NCBI GenBank assembly: GCA_017631325.1
Contig: JAGBTM010000047.1
Span: forward strand, 1 to 37,133
From: Clostridia bacterium
GTDB lineage: Bacteria; Bacillota; Clostridia; Oscillospirales; CAG-272
Length of the DNA: 37,133 nucleotides
Direction: 5' to 3'
Below are positions 1 through 7,571 of the stretch, in pieces. The position numbers were made by a program, and so were the translations under genes. The notes under the pieces are model-generated. The model made no database searches, was not told where the DNA came from, and was given only the letters and a program-made list of their open reading frames with translations. The stretch's first letter is position 1. Each line of letters begins with the position of its first letter.

Positions 1-198
1 CTATTATAAATGAATTGATGCTAATGCATCATGAATTGGCCGCGCCATGATTTCTCGCTTCGCTCCGTGAATTGAATTGCAGCCAACGCGCCAAAGGCAC
101 AATTTGTGCCGCAGGCAATTCACGAAAGCTCGGCTTTCAATTCACGCGGGCCGCAAGGTTGCAATTCATTGCTTGTTCTCCTTGATGGAGAGCGAGCG
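1..198. repeat. Array of short hairpins with AATTCA/TGAATT linkers
   Basis: No gene is visible here. The stretch downstream of the protease stop is a string of short inverted repeats separated by a recurring linker (TGAATTG or its complement CAATTCA, at least six times). Examples of the palindromes are GATGC-TAAT-GCATC (about 17-30), GGCACAA-TTTGTGCC (about 97-111) and GAAAGC-TCG-GCTTTC (about 124-138). Short open frames across it follow no codon logic. Similar architecture with a different linker recurs at 17340-17490 and 28480-28660. It is probably a non-coding structured repeat, and its function is unknown. Confidence 0.6.
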
Positions 199-1512
199 TT
201 ATTTAACGGCTTGTTTTGTGCTCTCGGTGAGTGTGACGGGGTGTGTGTCAAAGGTTATATCGTCTCTTGTGATATTGAGCGTTACGGTGCTGCCGACACG
301 CGCCGTCATCATGTGGTCGAGGACGTGATAGCTTCTTGTGACTTCCTTTTTGACGCCGTCTACGGTTATGGAATTGATTACGTCACCGATGCCGATAATT
401 CCGGAGAGAATTGAGCCGTCGAGTATGGATTCTACTATTACTTTTTCGGCTTTGAAAATTTTACCGCTTTCGGAGTCGATTACGAGGCCTGTGACCTCGG
501 CTCCCGGGATAAAGTCTAAGAAGCATTTATAAAGGGAAGTGTTGGTTTCGCCGTCACAGTAGTGGATAATAGCGTCGGCTGTGTTTTTCGCCAGGTTAAT
601 CGGTATGGCGTATGCCATATTGTCTATCTCGGAGCCGGTTTTCTTGGCTACTACGATGCCGATGAGCTTACCTGAAGCGTCGAAAAGTCCGCCGCCCGAG
701 TTACCCTCGTTGATGGCCGCAGATATGCGCATAACTCTAAGAGTTACTTGTGTGTAGCCGTCAGCTCCGAGCATTGGGAGGTCCTCACTGTCAACGCTGA
801 CGATGCCCTCTGTTACGGCTAGGCACTGTCTGTTAGGCGCGCCTATTGCGACGACCGAGTCAAGAGGGACGAGCGTGTCGGAGTTGCCGAGCGTTACCGC
901 CCGAGCGTAGCTGTTCTTCAATACCTCGCTGCCCTTGACACGAAGAACGGCCGTATCGTAGGACATAGAGCCGCCAAGGTAGGTGGCTTTTATTTTATAG
1001 GGCTCGCCCTCCTGGCCGTAGAGGTAAAGCGCTATATCGCTTGAGGCCTTTGAGGAGCTCTTCGAGTTTTTGTTGTTTACCACGTGGTAGTTTGTGATGA
1101 CGTACGCGTCGCCCGTGCCCTTGTCTAGCTTATATATAAGGCCCGAGCCGTACTGAATGGCAGTTGCAGTTGAGGTGCCGTAGCCTGTGTAGACCTCAAA
1201 GGTTGCCACGATTTTCACAGCCGAGAGAAGAGCAATTTGCGCCGAGGAGAGATTTTCAATGCTTGCGCCCTCGTCGGTAGGGAAAAATTCGGGCGCGCCG
1301 CCGCCGGTTTCGTCACCGCCTGCGCCATTATTGTCAGAGGGTGTTTGGTCGCCTGCGCCACCGCCTGCGCCACCGCCTGCGCCATCACCTGCGCCATCGC
1401 TCGAAAACGGGCCGAATACGATTCGACACGAGGTTAGTGACGAGAGCGCGCTGAAAGTCAATATAAGTGCGAGCAAAATTGAAATTATTCTTTTTAAAGT
1501 AACCTTTTTCAT
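199..1512 (-). CDS. HtrA/DegP-like trypsin-fold serine protease, lipoprotein, with PDZ domain
   Basis: The predicted product is a 437-residue surface-anchored protease. A hydrophobic signal segment (residues 8-28) ends in the lipobox LTSC with Cys29. A low-complexity Gly/Ala/Asp linker (about 38-75) leads to a trypsin-like domain. The expected catalytic triad is visible: His143 in TNYHVV, Asp186 in YDTAVL and Ser272 in EGNSGGGLFD. Residues about 338-430 look like a PDZ domain. The frame is open 16 codons further upstream, but the ATG at 1512 is chosen because GGAG lies just before it and the signal peptide starts there. HtrA enzymes degrade or refold misfolded exported proteins; that role here is inferred from the family. 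It is transcribed alone. A TATAAT-like -10 lies at 1552-1557 (-) without a good -35. The family is certain, the substrate is not. Confidence 0.93.
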   Translation of the reverse strand: MKKVTLKRIISILLALILTFSALSSLTSCRIVFGPFSSDGAGDGAGGGAGGGAGDQTPSDNNGAGGDETGGGAPEFFPTDEGASIENLSSAQIALLSAVKIVATFEVYTGYGTSTATAIQYGSGLIYKLDKGTGDAYVITNYHVVNNKNSKSSSKASSDIALYLYGQEGEPYKIKATYLGGSMSYDTAVLRVKGSEVLKNSYARAVTLGNSDTLVPLDSVVAIGAPNRQCLAVTEGIVSVDSEDLPMLGADGYTQVTLRVMRISAAINEGNSGGGLFDASGKLIGIVVAKKTGSEIDNMAYAIPINLAKNTADAIIHYCDGETNTSLYKCFLDFIPGAEVTGLVIDSESGKIFKAEKVIVESILDGSILSGIIGIGDVINSITVDGVKKEVTRSYHVLDHMMTARVGSTVTLNITRDDITFDTHPVTLTESTKQAVK

Positions 1513-1629
1513 AAAAACTCCGTTTTGTGTTTTTTGAGCTTCTTTATAAGCATTATACACTTATTTTATTAATAGGTTGTTAATAAAATCAATTAATTTT
1601 AAAAAAGAACCGATTAATTTTATATTTTT

Positions 1630-1737
1630 CTCGTTTGGGTGGTCATTTTTTTTGAAAAGATGCCTTTCTCGTTTGCGCTGTCTTTTTTTGAAAAGACGCC
1701 TTTCTCTTTTGTGCTGTCATTTTTTTGAAAAGACGCC
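1630..1737. repeat. Three-copy tandem repeat, 36-38 bp
   Basis: Units begin at about 1630, 1668 and 1704 and share CTCGTTTGNGCTGTC, a T run, then TTTGAAAAGANGCC. The copies differ by a few substitutions and T-run length. The repeat sits in the gap before the SDR promoter and overlaps no supported gene. Confidence 0.75.
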
Positions 1738-1806
1738 CTCCCTCGTCTGATTTTTGCGCTTTTTCGCAAATATTTAGCGCCGTTTCGCATGGTTTACGAA
1801 AAAATA

Positions 1807-1836
1807 TTGACAAAAAGCAGTTCAAAATGTTAAAAT
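1807..1836 (+). promoter_or_regulatory. Sigma-A-type promoter for the SDR operon
   Basis: A perfect -35 TTGACA (1807-1812) and a -10 TAAAAT (1831-1836) are separated by 18 bp. They lie 77 bases before the SDR start codon, on the same strand. Confidence 0.65.
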
Positions 1837-1912
1837 AAAGGGGACGGATAGGAAAAGGTCTTGGGTTTTCAAGGGTCCTGTCGTCTATTTATTATTAACG
1901 CGAGGTAAAAAT

Positions 1913-2698
1913 ATGTCTTTGGCTATAATTACGGGAGCGTCGAGTGGAATTGGCGCAGAGTTTGCAAGACAGCTCAAGGCTGAGGGTGTGACGAGCTTCT
2001 GGTTCGTTGCAAGACGCGCCGACAAGATGCGCTCACTCGGTGAAGAGCTTGGTGTGGAGTATAAGATAATTGAGGCAGACCTTTCGACAAGCGAGGGCAT
2101 TGAGGCGGTAAAACGCGCGCTTGAAGAAGAGAGGCCGAGTGTGGATTATTTACTTAACTGCGCCGGTTTTGGAAGCTTTGGCGCGGCTGACGAGATAGGA
2201 GTTTTGACTATCGAGAAAATGATAGACCTCAACGTTAAGGCGTCGGTGCTTCTTACTCATATATGCGTTCCGTATATGCCGAGAGGCTCTAAAATCGTTA
2301 TGATGGGAAGCGGCTCGTGCTTTACGCCCCTGCCGTATTTCAACGCTTATTCCTCGGGAAAGGTATTCATTCTCCATTACACGAAATCCTTGAATTACGA
2401 GCTTAAAAAATACGGTATCAGGGCGACCTGCTTCTGTCCGGGTTGGGTCGAAACCGAGTTTCTTCCTAAGGCCGCAGGCGAGAATAACACAACACGCCCC
2501 CGCCCTTCTGCGATAAAACCGCTTCTCAAATGCGAAAAGGTGGTCGCAGGCTGTATTAAGGCTATGAAGCGTGGGCGCGCGATGTACGTGACGGGCTGGT
2601 ACACGAAGCTTCAGCACCTGCTATTTAAGATTTTGCCCGACTTCATTTTGACAAGGCTGTGGCTCGGTATGCTTGACGAGCCTAAAGAGGAAAGATAA
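1913..2698 (+). CDS. Short-chain dehydrogenase/reductase (SDR)
   Basis: A 261-residue classical SDR. The Rossmann motif TGASSGIG occupies residues 7-14, NCAG (82-85) stands in the NNAG position, and the catalytic residues are Ser133, Tyr146 and Lys150 (YSSGK). The family reduces or oxidises carbonyl/hydroxyl groups with NAD(P)H; the substrate cannot be read from the sequence. The ATG is preceded by CGAGGT at a normal distance. It is the first gene of a likely three-gene operon with the flavin reductase-like gene (32 bases downstream) and the XRE regulator, behind the promoter at 1807-1836. The C-terminal segment (about 235-255) is hydrophobic and may contact a lipid-like substrate or the membrane. 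Confidence 0.93.
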   Translation: MSLAIITGASSGIGAEFARQLKAEGVTSFWFVARRADKMRSLGEELGVEYKIIEADLSTSEGIEAVKRALEEERPSVDYLLNCAGFGSFGAADEIGVLTIEKMIDLNVKASVLLTHICVPYMPRGSKIVMMGSGSCFTPLPYFNAYSSGKVFILHYTKSLNYELKKYGIRATCFCPGWVETEFLPKAAGENNTTRPRPSAIKPLLKCEKVVAGCIKAMKRGRAMYVTGWYTKLQHLLFKILPDFILTRLWLGMLDEPKEER

Positions 2699-2730
2699 TT
2701 TTCTTTAAGCTGTCTTTAGGGGAGCAAACT

Positions 2731-3669
2731 ATGGATATTAAAAGAAAAAGCTTTAAGGGCGGAGCCTTGACAGCTCCGGTGCCTGCGGCAATAGTTACGG
2801 TCGGTAATATGGAGAAATACGGAGCTCTTACTGTGAGCTGGACGGGTATTCTCGCGACTGTGCCGCCTAAAACCTACGTGTCAATAAGACCCTCGCGCAA
2901 TTCCTATCCTATACTTAAGGAAGGCGGTGAGTTCGTTGTGAATTTGCCGAGCGCTGATATGGCGAGGGCGGTTGATTATATAGGAATTTACTCTGGCAAA
3001 AAGGTTGATAAGCTCGAAAAATGCGCTCTTACCAAAGTCAAGAGCGAGCGAGTTGACGCACCGACGGTAGCCGAGTGTCCGATAGCGCTCGAGTGCGTTG
3101 TGAGCGAGGTTATACCTATGGGCTCGCACGACGTGTTCGTTGCTGATATCGTCAGCGTGTCGGCAAGAGAAGACCTTATTGACGCTGAGGGAAAGATACG
3201 CTTCGACAGAGCAAATCTTCTCGCTTACGCCCACGGTGAATATTTTTTGCTCGGTGAGAAGGTTGGTAGGTTTGGCTTCAGCACCGACAAGGGTGAGGAA
3301 AAAAGAAAAAAGAGTAACGCTATAAGCGAGCTCGGGTCAAGGGAAAAGAAAAAAATCACAGAAATCAAAAACCAAATCGCAAAGGGCGATATAAAAAACG
3401 GCTCGGACATAGGCAAGCAATTAGCAAAGGGAGATACGAAAAACGGCTCGGGCACAGGCAAGCAATTAGCAAAGGGCAATACGAAAAACGGCTCGGGCGG
3501 AGAAAGGCTACACTCGACGTCCGAGAGCAAATCCAAGCGCGAGAGCGAGGAAAAAAAGCGTCCGTTTTATCTTGACGCGCCAAGAGGAAAGAGGGCGAAG
3601 GCTATATCCTCTGACAAGGACAAGGGACGCCCACACGGAAAAAGAACTAAGAAAAGCGGGAGTGTTTAA
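2731..3669 (+). CDS. Flavin reductase-like FMN-binding split-barrel protein with basic repeat tail
   Basis: The first ~190 of 312 residues match the flavin reductase-like/flavoredoxin split barrel (opening TAPVPAAIVTVG, with the SIRPSRNSY and EFVVNLPSA segments), which binds FMN and transfers electrons or reduces flavin. The remaining ~120 residues are unusual: a Lys/Arg/Ser/Gly-rich tail in which a 15-residue unit around GKQLAKGDTKNGSG is repeated about three times (nucleotides about 3366-3500), followed by several KR-rich blocks. Stand-alone family members usually end near residue 180-200. The tail is probably disordered and could bind RNA, DNA or another polyanion, which is inference. It lies in an operon with the SDR upstream and the XRE gene two bases downstream. 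Confidence 0.85.
   Translation: MDIKRKSFKGGALTAPVPAAIVTVGNMEKYGALTVSWTGILATVPPKTYVSIRPSRNSYPILKEGGEFVVNLPSADMARAVDYIGIYSGKKVDKLEKCALTKVKSERVDAPTVAECPIALECVVSEVIPMGSHDVFVADIVSVSAREDLIDAEGKIRFDRANLLAYAHGEYFLLGEKVGRFGFSTDKGEEKRKKSNAISELGSREKKKITEIKNQIAKGDIKNGSDIGKQLAKGDTKNGSGTGKQLAKGNTKNGSGGERLHSTSESKSKRESEEKKRPFYLDAPRGKRAKAISSDKDKGRPHGKRTKKSGSV
3366..3500 (+). repeat. In-frame 45-bp tandem repeat inside the flavin reductase tail
   Basis: Three imperfect 45-bp units encode the GKQLAKG(D/N)TKNGSG motif. The period is a multiple of three, so copy-number changes would keep the frame. Confidence 0.75.
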
Positions 3670-3671
3670 AA

Positions 3672-4070
3672 ATGAGCAAGGAAAACACCGAAAAAATAAG
3701 AGAGCGCATACTCTCGCTTATCTCGTCAGAGTACGAGAGCGACGCGGCGTTTGAGCGCTCGATGGGTCTTGCCGAAAAAACGGTAAACAACTGGCGTCGA
3801 GGACGCTCCTCGTCGTTTATGAAAATGCTTCCGTCCCTGTCCGAGAAATTCTCGGTAAACGTGTCTGAGCTTCTCGATATACCTCTCAGGCGCGACACCT
3901 CTGAGCTTTCCGAGGACGAGCTTCATCTTTTGCATCTATACAGAAAATCAAGGACGATGCCACCCGAAATGCGAGAGGGACTGCGCGAGACACTCGAGGG
4001 TATGATAAGGCTGTACCTTTCCTCCTGCGAAAAAATGAAGGGCAGAGAAACGAGGGGCAGACGAGGTTAA
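3672..4070 (+). CDS. XRE-family helix-turn-helix protein
   Basis: A 132-residue protein with an N-terminal helix-turn-helix of Cro/CI type (residues about 8-65; AFERSMGLAEKTVNNWRRG is the core). A helical C-terminal half (about 75-120) may mediate oligomerisation. It starts two bases after the flavin reductase stop, with a GGGAGTG Shine-Dalgarno inside that gene, so the two are translationally linked. It may regulate its own operon, but I see no convincing operator. The strong hairpin at 4329-4388 lies 259 bases downstream. Confidence 0.85.
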   Translation: MSKENTEKIRERILSLISSEYESDAAFERSMGLAEKTVNNWRRGRSSSFMKMLPSLSEKFSVNVSELLDIPLRRDTSELSEDELHLLHLYRKSRTMPPEMREGLRETLEGMIRLYLSSCEKMKGRETRGRRG

Positions 4071-4118
4071 TTTTAGCGCTGCAATAACCGAAGTAAGCGG
4101 GCCTGAAGCCTGCAATAC

Positions 4119-4183
4119 TTAAGAAAAGCAGGCGCTAAAGCTTAAGTAGCTAAATTAAGAAAAGCAGGCGCTAAAGCTTAAGT
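4119..4183. repeat. Pair of 29-base direct repeats
   Basis: Two identical 29-base copies (4119-4147 and 4155-4183), each containing GCAGGCGCTAAAGCTTAAGT, are spaced 36 bases start to start. Confidence 0.85.
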
Positions 4184-4328
4184 CACTAAAAAAGCAAATA
4201 CTAAACTCAAAGCTGCTAAAAAGAATAAGGCAACGAAAATCCAAAAATTCTAAAAACAAGCTGCCGGGGCTTTGATTTATAGATAGCTTAAGTCAATAAG
4301 AGACTTTGATTATAGGTAATAAAGAAGA

Positions 4329-4388
4329 AAAAGACGGCAAAGGGTGGACTAAGTGTCCGAAAAAGCCCTTATTTGCCGTCTTTTTGTT
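4329..4388 (+). terminator. Intrinsic terminator after the XRE gene
   Basis: An 11-base arm AAGACGGCAAA (4331-4341) pairs with TTTGCCGTCTT (4372-4382), followed by a T run. The ~30-base loop holds further short pairings (GGAC/GTCC). Confidence 0.8.
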
Positions 4389-4657
4389 TTTTTGCTTCTA
4401 TTCTTTTTCTTTTCGCTTTTTTCTCTTTTTCTTTTCGCTTTTTTCTTTTTATTTTTAGCTTTTGGTTTTAGTTTAGGGTTTTTTGTTTTTTCTTTGGGAT
4501 ATTTGCCCTGGCGGAGGCTGTGTGATTTTTTCTCTTATTAAAGACTTTTTAATTTATTCATTAACATATCGCATTTTTTTACAAAAAGCGAGCGTAAAAT
4601 TTGGTGTTTCGTCCGTTTATTATCGGTTTTTGCACATTTTTATTTACATTTTCACTA

Positions 4658-4716
4658 TTCGACAGCTGTTTTTCGACGGATTTTTTGTCCTTTTTGATTT
4701 ACAATTTTGATATAAA
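4658..4716 (+). promoter_or_regulatory. Spo0A-type promoter of spoIIE
   Basis: A perfect Spo0A box TTCGACA (4658-4664) is followed 14 bases later by TTCGACG (4672-4678, one mismatch). A -35-like TTGTCC (4685-4690) and a -10 TATAAA (4711-4716) follow, separated by 20 bp. Over-long sigma-A spacing with 0A boxes next to the -35 is the known layout of Spo0A-activated spoIIE and spoIIG promoters in Bacillus. Assignment to this gene is based on position, 19 bases before the start codon. Confidence 0.7.
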
Positions 4717-4734
4717 CTTTTTGTGAGGTGTAAA

Positions 4735-7125
4735 ATGGACAAATTAAAGGATAAAAGCTCTGAGGCGCAAAGGGACGAGGTAGGTGCGCCCTCCTACTTA
4801 TCCCGACTTTTTGACAGTACAGAGAAGGGGCCGCTCGTATATAATCTCGTCGTTTTTATGCTGACGCTTCTTCTTTCAAGATGTCATTTAGTGTTTGGGG
4901 CGCACCCACTCGGCATTATGGCGCTCTCGCTTTTGCCAAAGTGTGTGTGGGTGGGTATGCTCGGGTCGGCTATCGGCTATCTGTCGCTTGGAACCGAGGG
5001 TATAATATATTTACTTGCGATGGCTCTAACCGTGTTTTTGAGGGTTATAATCTCGGGTGGACAGAATAAGGAGGCGCTCTTTTCAGAGGGCGTTTTCGTC
5101 AGGTGTGCCGTATCGGTGGTGGGAGGATTCCTTGCGGCGCTATATGAGGTTATAGTGTCGGGATTTTCTCTTAACTCGGTGCTGTTCTCGGCTGCTATGA
5201 TTTTAATTCCTCCCGCTGCGCTCTTTCTTCTTTCGGGACTTTTCTCGCTCGGGATAGATATTGAGAGGATTCTTTTCACCGATACCCCTGTCTTTTCTCT
5301 CAAGGGGAAGTCCGAGGGGGAAAGGTATAATGCGATTTTCTTCGCGCTCTCCTCTCTTACGCTTCTGTTTTTGACTTCGCTTTCGCTTTTTGAATTTGAG
5401 TTCTTTGGGATTTCGCTATCCTACGTTTTCATTTCCTTTATTACTCTTATAGCGGCTAAGCGCTTCGGCCCTTACAGAGCGCTAGTGGTTGGATTCGTGT
5501 CCTCTCTCGGTGTGTCGGGAGTGTACTCGGTGTCCTTTGCGCTCCTTGGTCTTGGCGCGGGATTTCTCTTTAAGATGGGCTCGCTCTATGCATTTTTCGT
5601 TGGAGGAGCGCTCCTGTCGGCCTGGAGTGCGTACTCGTCGGGGCTCGTCGGATTTCTCTCAACCTTTCCCGAGTATGCGCTTGCGGCCTCGATTTCGGCG
5701 CCGCTTATCAAGAGCTTCCCAAGCGAAAAGACCCCTGAGGAAACGATTAAGGCAGAGGAAAGCGCAAAGGAGATGGTCGGCGCTATGGCGCTCAAATATC
5801 AGTCTACACGAGGACGCTCGCTTGACTCTCTGGTCGTTTCGCTATCCTCAATTTCAACTCTTATAGGTGATTACAAGGAGGCCCATCTGCCTCTTTCAAG
5901 CGAGGAGTACAGAAACGTAGTTATAGACGTTGCCGACGAGTATTGCAGACGCTGCTCGAGTATGAAGCTTTGTATGGCTGAAAATATACGTCCTTGCATA
6001 AAGAGGGCCGATGATATTGCGGACAAGCTGTCAAAGGGCGAGATAATACGGGCCGAGGACGTGAACACGGACACCGAATTTTGCCAGCACGCAGAGGCTG
6101 TGAGTCAGTCGATAATGACCGAGGCTGCAAGGGCCGAGCGCGAAAATCATAATCTCAAGGAAAGCGACACGACCTCCGAGGAATACGAGCTTATTTCAAG
6201 GCTTGTAAGTGAGGCGAGGGCAGAGGACGAGCTTTCGCGTCTTTGCGACGAGTCGCTCAGCGCGCCTCTTTACGAGCTGGTTAAGGACTTTGGCTTTGAG
6301 GACGGTGTGATTCGCGCTTTCGGCACAAGGCGCAAGCACTTTATATTTGCCGCAGAGGACGAGGACGGCACGAGGATAAGCTCAGAGGAGCTAAGAGATG
6401 GAATCGAGAGAGTGGCGGGTGTGAGACTGTCGAAGCCCGAATTTTTCAAAAACGGAAAATACGCCCTTATGGAATGTGACACGCGCCGCTCGTATGCCGT
6501 TGAGTCGGCAAGCGGTCAAATTGCAGGTGACGAGCGTGAGATTTGCGGTGACAGTATTGTGCTTTTCGAGTCCTCCGACGACAGATTTTTTGCGGTTCTG
6601 TCCGACGGAATGGGCAGGGGTGAGGCGGCGCGTGACACCTCTGAGTTTGTGAGTGCTTTTTTAAGGCGAGCGCTTGATTTCGGCGCGTCGAAGGATACGG
6701 TAATTCAGCTTTTAAATAACGCAATGCGGCACAGGTCCGAGGAGTGCTCCGCGACGGTTGATATTTTTGAGCTTGACCTGCTTTCGGGCGAAGGAGAGTT
6801 TATAAAAAGCGGCTCTGCCCCCTCGTTCGTTAAGCGCGATTCCTCTATTTTCAGAATAAAGTCGCAAACGGCCCCGATAGGCTTAATGAAGGGTATTGAC
6901 AGCGAGAAAATCCGTGTTGAAATAAAGGGTGGAGATTACGTTATTATGCTCTCGGACGGCATAATTCAAACGGCAGAGGAGTCACCGTGGCTTCTTGAGC
7001 TGATATCAAAGCCGCCAAAACGAACTCTAAAGGAGTACGTAGACCTCATTTTGACCGAGGCGTCAAGACACTCAAAAAGCCGCGACGATATGAGCGTTCT
7101 GGTGCTGAAAATAACTAAAATATAA
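4735..7125 (+). CDS. spoIIE: Stage II sporulation protein E, membrane PP2C phosphatase
   Basis: A 796-residue protein (Bacillus SpoIIE is about 830). The N-terminal ~320 residues contain about ten hydrophobic membrane segments. A central soluble region (about 330-580) includes a Cys-rich stretch (YCRRCSSMKLC). The C-terminal PP2C-type phosphatase has the metal-binding acidic residues Asp606 (GDS), Asp624 (SDGMGRG), Asp741 (SDGI) and Asp784/785 (RDDMS). SpoIIE dephosphorylates the anti-anti-sigma factor SpoIIAA at the asymmetric septum, releasing sigma-F in the forespore. The ATG at 4735 is chosen over the in-frame GTG at 4723 because GTGAGGTG there is the ribosome binding site. The Spo0A-like boxes upstream support regulation at sporulation onset. 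Confidence 0.97.
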   Translation: MDKLKDKSSEAQRDEVGAPSYLSRLFDSTEKGPLVYNLVVFMLTLLLSRCHLVFGAHPLGIMALSLLPKCVWVGMLGSAIGYLSLGTEGIIYLLAMALTVFLRVIISGGQNKEALFSEGVFVRCAVSVVGGFLAALYEVIVSGFSLNSVLFSAAMILIPPAALFLLSGLFSLGIDIERILFTDTPVFSLKGKSEGERYNAIFFALSSLTLLFLTSLSLFEFEFFGISLSYVFISFITLIAAKRFGPYRALVVGFVSSLGVSGVYSVSFALLGLGAGFLFKMGSLYAFFVGGALLSAWSAYSSGLVGFLSTFPEYALAASISAPLIKSFPSEKTPEETIKAEESAKEMVGAMALKYQSTRGRSLDSLVVSLSSISTLIGDYKEAHLPLSSEEYRNVVIDVADEYCRRCSSMKLCMAENIRPCIKRADDIADKLSKGEIIRAEDVNTDTEFCQHAEAVSQSIMTEAARAERENHNLKESDTTSEEYELISRLVSEARAEDELSRLCDESLSAPLYELVKDFGFEDGVIRAFGTRRKHFIFAAEDEDGTRISSEELRDGIERVAGVRLSKPEFFKNGKYALMECDTRRSYAVESASGQIAGDEREICGDSIVLFESSDDRFFAVLSDGMGRGEAARDTSEFVSAFLRRALDFGASKDTVIQLLNNAMRHRSEECSATVDIFELDLLSGEGEFIKSGSAPSFVKRDSSIFRIKSQTAPIGLMKGIDSEKIRVEIKGGDYVIMLSDGIIQTAEESPWLLELISKPPKRTLKEYVDLILTEASRHSKSRDDMSVLVLKITKI

Positions 7126-7132
7126 ATCTGTG

Positions 7133-7159
7133 GCATAAAGGCGCGCGTTTTCATAAAAT
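7133..7159 (+). promoter_or_regulatory. Possible sigma-E-type promoter for spoVM
   Basis: GCATAAA (7133-7139) and CATAAAAT (7152-7159) resemble the sigma-E -35 (ATA core) and -10 (CATACANT, 7 of 8) elements, with 14 bases from the ATA core to the -10. Bacillus spoVM is sigma-E controlled. The site lies 38 bases before the spoVM start codon. The match is short, so confidence is low. Confidence 0.35.
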
Positions 7160-7196
7160 ATAACAGATACTAACACCAAAAAAGAGAGGAATACTT

Positions 7197-7280
7197 ATGA
7201 AAATAGTGATAGTGCGCTCACCAAAGGTGCTCAGATATTTGCTTTCCAAAATCTTCAACGTAAAGATAGAAAAGAACTAA
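7197..7280 (+). CDS. spoVM: SpoVM-like amphipathic coat-anchoring peptide (27 aa)
   Basis: An ATG preceded by AGAGAGGA opens a 27-codon frame beginning MKIVIVRSPK and ending in TAA at 7280. It matches the SpoVM pattern: MK, four hydrophobic residues, a basic residue at 7, Pro9-Lys10, then an amphipathic helix with basic residues and a charged tail. Bacillus SpoVM has 26 residues with Pro9 at the same position. SpoVM recognises the convex forespore membrane and anchors SpoIVA, the coat basement layer. It lies 71 bases after spoIIE and is followed by a terminator at 7373. The ribosome binding site, length, Pro9 and sporulation context together make the call strong despite its size. Confidence 0.85.
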   Translation: MKIVIVRSPKVLRYLLSKIFNVKIEKN

Positions 7281-7571
7281 GACATACAAAATGCAAATAA
7301 TTATTTGCAAAAACGACAAAATACCATAAAAAATACTGCGCGACTTGCTTTTTTTGCAACGCGTAAAACAAGAAAGAGAGCATACCTCCACTTGCGGTTT
7401 GCTCTCTTTTTATTTTCTGTTTTTGATTTTGATTATATTTTGGCTTTTGCTTTTAAAATGTGCTTTGTGATTTGCGTTTTCGTTTGTATTTTAGCTCTGT
7501 TTTGAGATTTGGCTTTTAGTTTCGCGCTCACCGTTTCGGTTTTTGTTTTTTATTTTGCTTTAGACTGTATC
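7281..7571. other. Convergent intergenic region with terminator
   Basis: The gap separates spoVM (+) and the SLOG gene (-). It contains the terminator at 7373-7413 and a T-rich tract. No gene is supported; the 66-codon plus frame translates to Phe-rich low complexity. Confidence 0.55.
7373..7413 (+). terminator. Intrinsic terminator after spoVM
   Basis: The AAAGAGAGCA arm (from 7373) pairs with TGCTCTCTTT and runs into a T tract near 7410. The loop is about 16 bases. Confidence 0.8.

Larger units (their letters stand above)
1513..1912. other. Divergent intergenic region (protease / SDR operon)
   Basis: This 400-base gap separates the divergent protease and SDR genes. It holds a possible -10 for the protease (1552-1557, minus strand), an AT-rich tract, a three-copy tandem repeat (1630-1737) and the SDR promoter (1807-1836). 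I see no convincing gene. The 60-codon minus-strand frame across the tandem repeat is an artefact of the repeat. Confidence 0.6.
4071..4657. other. Long AT-rich intergenic region before spoIIE
   Basis: No gene is supported. The region holds two exact 29-base direct repeats (4119-4147, 4155-4183), a strong terminator (4329-4388), a T-rich tract with CTTTTTCTTTTCGC-like iterations (4381-4480) and a weak third Spo0A-like box TTCGTCC (4608-4614). Open frames in the T-rich tract translate to Phe/Leu-only low complexity with no ribosome binding site. Confidence 0.6.

Noticed and set aside
77..414. Plus-strand frames at the window start
   Set aside because: They cross the hairpin array and the antisense of the protease 3' end.
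4353..4710. Open frames in the T-rich tract before spoIIE
   Set aside because: They translate to Phe/Leu-rich low complexity, lack a ribosome binding site and overlap a terminator and Spo0A boxes.
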